This document shows positions 60,664 to 64,000 of a stretch of DNA of 64,000 nt, in pieces. The notes below the pieces were generated by a model. It was not told the DNA's origin and did no database searches. It saw nothing but the letters and a program-made list of their open reading frames with translations. Position 1 is the first letter of the stretch. Every line of letters begins with the position of its first letter. The DNA is from Rhizobium herbae. GTDB taxonomy: Bacteria; Pseudomonadota; Alphaproteobacteria; Rhizobiales; Rhizobiaceae. The stretch lies in assembly GCF_017873135.1 (NCBI RefSeq), contig NZ_JAGGJV010000001.1:558001-622000 (forward strand), read 5' to 3'. A program made the position numbers and the translations under genes.

Positions 60664-63600
60664 ATGTCGAAAGCTCCGAAAAAATCCCCCCGCCCCGACC
60701 TTGGCGGCTTCGAGGAAGCCCCGCAGGCCTCCTTCGAAGGCGCACCCCTGTCATCGAACGTCGCCGACTGGGCCAACGAGCTGCAGCGCATGGCCGAGGC
60801 CGAGACGATCGAGACCCGCCACGACGTCGCGTCGAAGGCCGGGAAACACCGCAAGAAGGTCGAGATCGCGGCGCAAAAGGCCAAAAACGATAAAGCCAAC
60901 GAGGGTGTGGGAGCGAGCAGAAGCGCCCGCGGCACGTCGATGGGCGGCACCTCCGACCCGAAGGCCCGTGCAGCCGCCGGATTGAACCCCGTTGCCGGCA
61001 TGGACACGGCGCTGGAGGACGCGCTTGCCCCCTCCGCCGTCACCGCCACCGTCGAGGCCCTGTCGGCCCTGATCGAGAGCGGCAACCCGCTGTTCAAGGA
61101 CGGCAAGCTGTGGACGCCGCACCGGCCCGCCCGGCCGGAAAAATCCGAAGGCGGCATCGCCATCCGCATGGTCTCCGATTTCGAGCCCGCCGGCGACCAG
61201 CCGACCGCCATCAAGGACCTCGTCGAGGGCCTGTCGAACCATGACCGCACCCAGGTCCTGCTCGGCGTCACCGGCTCCGGCAAGACCTTCACCATGGCCA
61301 AGGTGATCGAGGCGACGCAACGCCCCGCCGTCATCCTGGCGCCGAACAAGACGCTGGCCGCCCAGCTCTATTCCGAGTTCAAGAACTTCTTCCCCGACAA
61401 CGCCGTCGAATATTTCGTCTCCTACTACGACTATTACCAGCCGGAAGCCTATGTGCCGCGCTCGGATACCTTCATCGAGAAGGAATCCTCGATCAACGAG
61501 CAGATCGACCGCATGCGCCACTCGGCCACCCGCTCGCTGATCGAGCGCGACGACGTCATCATCGTCGCCTCGGTCTCCTGCATCTACGGTATCGGTTCGG
61601 TCGAGACCTACACCGCCATGACCTTCCAGATGACGGTCGGCGACCGGCTCGACCAGCGCCAGCTCTTGGCCGATCTCGTCGCCCAGCAATACAAGCGCCG
61701 CGACATGGATTTCCAGCGCGGTTCGTTCCGGGTGCGCGGCGACACCATCGAGATCTTCCCCGCCCACCTTGAGGATGCCGCCTGGCGCATTTCGATGTTC
61801 GGCGACGAGATCGACGCCATCACCGAGTTCGATCCGCTCACCGGCCAGAAGACCGACGACCTGAAATCGGTGAAGATCTACGCCAATTCCCACTATGTGA
61901 CGCCGCGCCCGACGCTTAACCAGGCGATCAAGTCGATCAAGGAGGAGCTGAAGCTGCGCCTTGCCGAGCTGGAAAAGGGCGGCCGCCTGCTCGAGGCCCA
62001 GCGGCTGGAGCAGCGCACCCGCTACGATATCGAGATGCTGGAGGCGACCGGCTCCTGCGCCGGCATCGAGAACTATTCGCGCTACCTCACCGGCCGCCAG
62101 CCCGGCGAGCCGCCGCCGACCCTGTTCGAATACATCCCCGACAACGCCCTTTTGTTCATCGACGAAAGCCATGTCTCCGTCAGCCAGATCGGCGGCATGT
62201 ACCGGGGCGACTTCCGCCGCAAGGCGACGCTGGCCGAATACGGCTTCCGCCTGCCGTCCTGCATGGACAACCGGCCGCTGCGCTTCGAGGAATGGGACGC
62301 CATGCGCCCCGACACCATCGCCGTCTCGGCCACCCCGGCCGCCTGGGAGATGGAACAGGCCGGCGGCGTCTTCGCCGAACAGGTTATTCGCCCGACAGGC
62401 CTGATCGATCCGCCGGTGGAAGTCCGCTCGGCCAAGACCCAGGTCGACGACGTCTTGGGCGAAATCCGCGAGACCGCGCTGGCCGGCTACCGCACGCTGG
62501 TCACCGTGCTGACCAAGCGCATGGCCGAGGACCTCACCGAATATCTGCACGAGCAGGGGGTTCGCGTCCGGTATATGCACTCGGATATCGACACGCTGGA
62601 GCGCATCGAGATCATCCGCGACCTGCGTCTCGGCGCCTTCGACGTGCTCGTCGGCATCAACCTGTTGCGCGAAGGCCTCGACATCCCCGAATGCGGCTTC
62701 GTCGCCATCCTCGATGCCGACAAGGAAGGTTTCCTGCGCTCGGAAACGTCCCTCGTCCAGACCATCGGCCGTGCGGCGCGTAACGTCGACGGCAAGGTCA
62801 TCCTCTATGCCGACCAGATCACCGGCTCGATGAAGCGCGCCATGGAGGAAACCTCCCGCCGCCGCGAAAAGCAGGTGGCCTATAACGAGGCCCACGGCAT
62901 CACCCCGGAATCGGTCAAGGCCCGCATTTCCGACATCCTCGATTCGGTCTACGAGAAGGACCATGTCCGCGCCGATATCGGCATCCGGGGCGTCAAGGGC
63001 GGCCTCACCGACATGGTCGGCAACAACCTCGCCGCCCATCTCGAGGCGCTCGAAAAACAGATGCGCAACGCCGCCGCCGACCTCGACTTCGAAACCGCCG
63101 CTCGGCTCCGCGACGAAATCAAACGCCTCAAGGCCGCCGAACTGGCTGTCATGGATGATCCGATGGCGCGGCAAGAGGCGAGGAGCGCCGAAGGCGCGAC
63201 CGGGAATGCAAGAAGCCAGGCGAGGGCGATGGAGGGCGGTGGAAAGAAGAGCGGCAAGGCAAGCCGCGAGTCGATCTCCCCCCCTGTGGGGGAGATGTCC
63301 GACAGGACAGAGGGGGGTAAGTCCACCTCAAACTCCGAGCCCGCCGCCATACCCCCCTCTGACCCTTCGGGCCATCTCCCCCACAAGGGGGGAGATCAAC
63401 CCGGCGCTTCCCTCTTCGCCAAACCCGACCTCGACAATATGGGCCCGGGCACCGACATGACCCGCCCCGCCCGCCCGGAAACCAACCTCTTCCGCAAGAA
63501 CACCCTCGACGAAATGACCGTCGGCCGCACCGAAAAGCCGCTCAACACCAGCGGCAAGCTGCCGGAAAAGCCGCATATCCAAAAGCCGATCTCCCCCCTT

Positions 63601-63768
63601 GTGGGGGAGATGTCGCCGAAGGCGACAGAGGGGGGTAAGCCCGCCGCAAACTCGAGTGACCCCAAACCCTTCATCCGCGCCAAATCCGGCGCCGGCTCCT
63701 ACGAGGATGCCGGCGACGCCAAGCGCCAGAAGCGAACCAAGGGCAAGACGGGCCGGCCGGGCCAATAA
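60664..63768 (+). CDS. uvrB: UvrABC system protein B with extended N and C termini
   Basis: 1034 residues, about 360 more than typical UvrB. A helicase-like nucleotide excision repair protein that loads on damage found by UvrA. The core starts about residue 172 ([14 protein letters not shown]) with Walker [15 protein letters not shown], the beta-hairpin [30 protein letters not shown] (Walker B/DEAH-like) and [12 protein letters not shown]; the UVR motif (about 793-829, [20 protein letters not shown]) is intact. The 160-residue N extension is low-complexity and charged. The 205-residue tail after the UVR motif contains two palindromic repeat-derived stretches. The start at 60664 gives [10 protein letters not shown]; the frame is open upstream. 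Confidence 0.93.
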   Translation: MSKAPKKSPRPDLGGFEEAPQASFEGAPLSSNVADWANELQRMAEAETIETRHDVASKAGKHRKKVEIAAQKAKNDKANEGVGASRSARGTSMGGTSDPKARAAAGLNPVAGMDTALEDALAPSAVTATVEALSALIESGNPLFKDGKLWTPHRPARPEKSEGGIAIRMVSDFEPAGDQPTAIKDLVEGLSNHDRTQVLLGVTGSGKTFTMAKVIEATQRPAVILAPNKTLAAQLYSEFKNFFPDNAVEYFVSYYDYYQPEAYVPRSDTFIEKESSINEQIDRMRHSATRSLIERDDVIIVASVSCIYGIGSVETYTAMTFQMTVGDRLDQRQLLADLVAQQYKRRDMDFQRGSFRVRGDTIEIFPAHLEDAAWRISMFGDEIDAITEFDPLTGQKTDDLKSVKIYANSHYVTPRPTLNQAIKSIKEELKLRLAELEKGGRLLEAQRLEQRTRYDIEMLEATGSCAGIENYSRYLTGRQPGEPPPTLFEYIPDNALLFIDESHVSVSQIGGMYRGDFRRKATLAEYGFRLPSCMDNRPLRFEEWDAMRPDTIAVSATPAAWEMEQAGGVFAEQVIRPTGLIDPPVEVRSAKTQVDDVLGEIRETALAGYRTLVTVLTKRMAEDLTEYLHEQGVRVRYMHSDIDTLERIEIIRDLRLGAFDVLVGINLLREGLDIPECGFVAILDADKEGFLRSETSLVQTIGRAARNVDGKVILYADQITGSMKRAMEETSRRREKQVAYNEAHGITPESVKARISDILDSVYEKDHVRADIGIRGVKGGLTDMVGNNLAAHLEALEKQMRNAAADLDFETAARLRDEIKRLKAAELAVMDDPMARQEARSAEGATGNARSQARAMEGGGKKSGKASRESISPPVGEMSDRTEGGKSTSNSEPAAIPPSDPSGHLPHKGGDQPGASLFAKPDLDNMGPGTDMTRPARPETNLFRKNTLDEMTVGRTEKPLNTSGKLPEKPHIQKPISPLVGEMSPKATEGGKPAANSSDPKPFIRAKSGAGSYEDAGDAKRQKRTKGKTGRPGQ
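63273..63397. repeat. Palindromic element inside uvrB (complete copy)
   Basis: Both ends carry inverted arms: GATCTCCCCCC near 63273 and GGGGGGAGATC ending 63397. Each arm folds on itself (ATCTCCCC...GGGGAGAT), and GTCC-GACA-GGAC lies inside. The element is read in frame as [15 protein letters not shown] ... [11 protein letters not shown]. Confidence 0.85.
63588..63637. repeat. Half palindromic element inside uvrB
   Basis: Repeats the left half of the complete copy (GATCTCCCCCC to GAGGGGGGTA) with differences in the inner hairpin (GTCGCC-GAA-GGCGAC). Read in frame as [16 protein letters not shown], so it adds about 17 residues to the tail. Confidence 0.85.
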
Positions 63769-63781
63769 CATCTCAACGGAA

Positions 63782-63830
63782 CACCCTCCCCTTGAGGGGG
63801 AGGGTCGGCGCCCGGCGCCGGGGTGGGGTG
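63782..63830. repeat. Second repeat family just after uvrB
   Basis: CCCTCCCC-TTGA-GGGGAGGG is followed by a GGCGCC-rich dyad and GGGGTGGGGTGA. It differs in sequence from the elements in uvrB, but from memory is also common between rhizobial genes. It could end the uvrB transcript. Confidence 0.65.
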
Positions 63831-63850
63831 ACCGCCACAACCACGGACCC

Positions 63851-63955
63851 GATCTCCCCCCTTGTGGGGGAGATGTCGGCAAAGCCGACAGAGGGGGGCA
63901 CCTCAAACTCCGAACCCGTCACTTCGGCCATTTCCCCACAAGGGGGCAGGACGAT
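63851..63955. repeat. Palindromic element downstream of uvrB
   Basis: Third copy of the family in uvrB: GATCTCCCCCC, GTCGGC-AAA-GCCGAC hairpin and GAGGGGGGCA at the left; TTTCCCCACAAGGGGGC with GATC at the right, where the right arm is degenerate. It lies outside coding sequence. Confidence 0.8.
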
Positions 63956-63980
63956 CGCCTCCGAATTTCGGCTTGCTCCC

Positions 63981-64000
63981 TCTTCTCCCCGGCGGGGAGA
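63981..64000. repeat. Partial third repeat, cut by window edge
   Basis: TCTCCCC-GGC-GGGGAGA forms a 7+3+7 stem-loop right at the end. It looks like the start of another palindromic repeat of a different family. Confidence 0.5.

Noticed and set aside
60751-63174. Minus-strand open frame of 807 codons across uvrB
   Set aside because: Antisense shadow; uvrB is unmistakable and codon bias belongs to the plus strand.

Overview
The window reads as chromosomal DNA of a Rhizobiaceae alphaproteobacterium (Rhizobium, Agrobacterium, Pararhizobium or a close relative). The evidence is the high GC content with strong third-position bias, two soluble-hub chemoreceptors, a PleC/DivJ-type histidine kinase, cobT/cobS, a GT21 glucosylceramide-type glycosyltransferase, a usg gene behind a perfect CtrA-type site, and palindromic interspersed repeats of rhizobial type. 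Genus and species cannot be fixed from the sequence alone. I see no tRNA, rRNA, CRISPR array, transposase or origin.

Layout. 0-4 kb: small housekeeping and accessory genes (partial nucleoside deoxyribosyltransferase, M15 peptidase, FMN flavoprotein, and a hydrolase/MarR divergon with paired operators). 4-10.4 kb: molybdenum cofactor genes moaA, mobA and mobB, interrupted by a large chemoreceptor and a DMT exporter, with a DUF971 gene beside moaA. 10.4-13.5 kb: a NodB-like deacetylase and an OmpA-family protein with a long charged repeat region. 13.8-16.4 kb: a polar amino acid ABC transporter without its ATPase. 16.4-25.9 kb: single metabolic and repair genes (usg, an atypical SDR, TPR-methyltransferase, GFA protein, orphan SsuA-like protein, AlkD-like, Lrp, UDG-superfamily and SNase genes). 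26-27.6 kb: histidine kinase. 27.6-33.6 kb: a minus-strand series eptA-dgkA followed by a ferric iron ABC transporter. 33.7-35.7 kb: divergent cobT and cobS. 35.7-40.2 kb: aspartic protease, GNAT, GT21 and an ABC-2 exporter. 40.2-44.9 kb: a candidate small RNA, a 39-residue membrane peptide, a second GFA protein, an extensin-family lipoprotein, a nuclease/phosphatase and a three-Kazal lipoprotein. 45-49.8 kb: DUF4375 protein, a Cache chemoreceptor, thioesterase and small unknowns. 49.9-52.8 kb: ssuA-ssuC-ssuB. 52.8-55.5 kb: the DUF1800-DUF1501 pair. 56-59.4 kb: a lower-GC accessory segment with a 5'-truncated SGNH hydrolase and four unknown minus-strand genes. 59.4-64 kb: DUF3137 and uvrB, whose 3' end carries palindromic repeats in frame.

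Functional links: MoaA, MobA and MobB belong to molybdenum cofactor synthesis. EptA releases diacylglycerol that DgkA can recycle. The two SsuA proteins and SsuBC point to organosulfur scavenging, and the iron transporter to metal acquisition. The least explained parts are the 57.2-59.4 kb gene group (one protein with a HEPN-like motif, one SUKH-like, two small membrane proteins), the candidate RNA and micro-protein at 40.4-40.7 kb, and the repeat-bearing uvrB tail.
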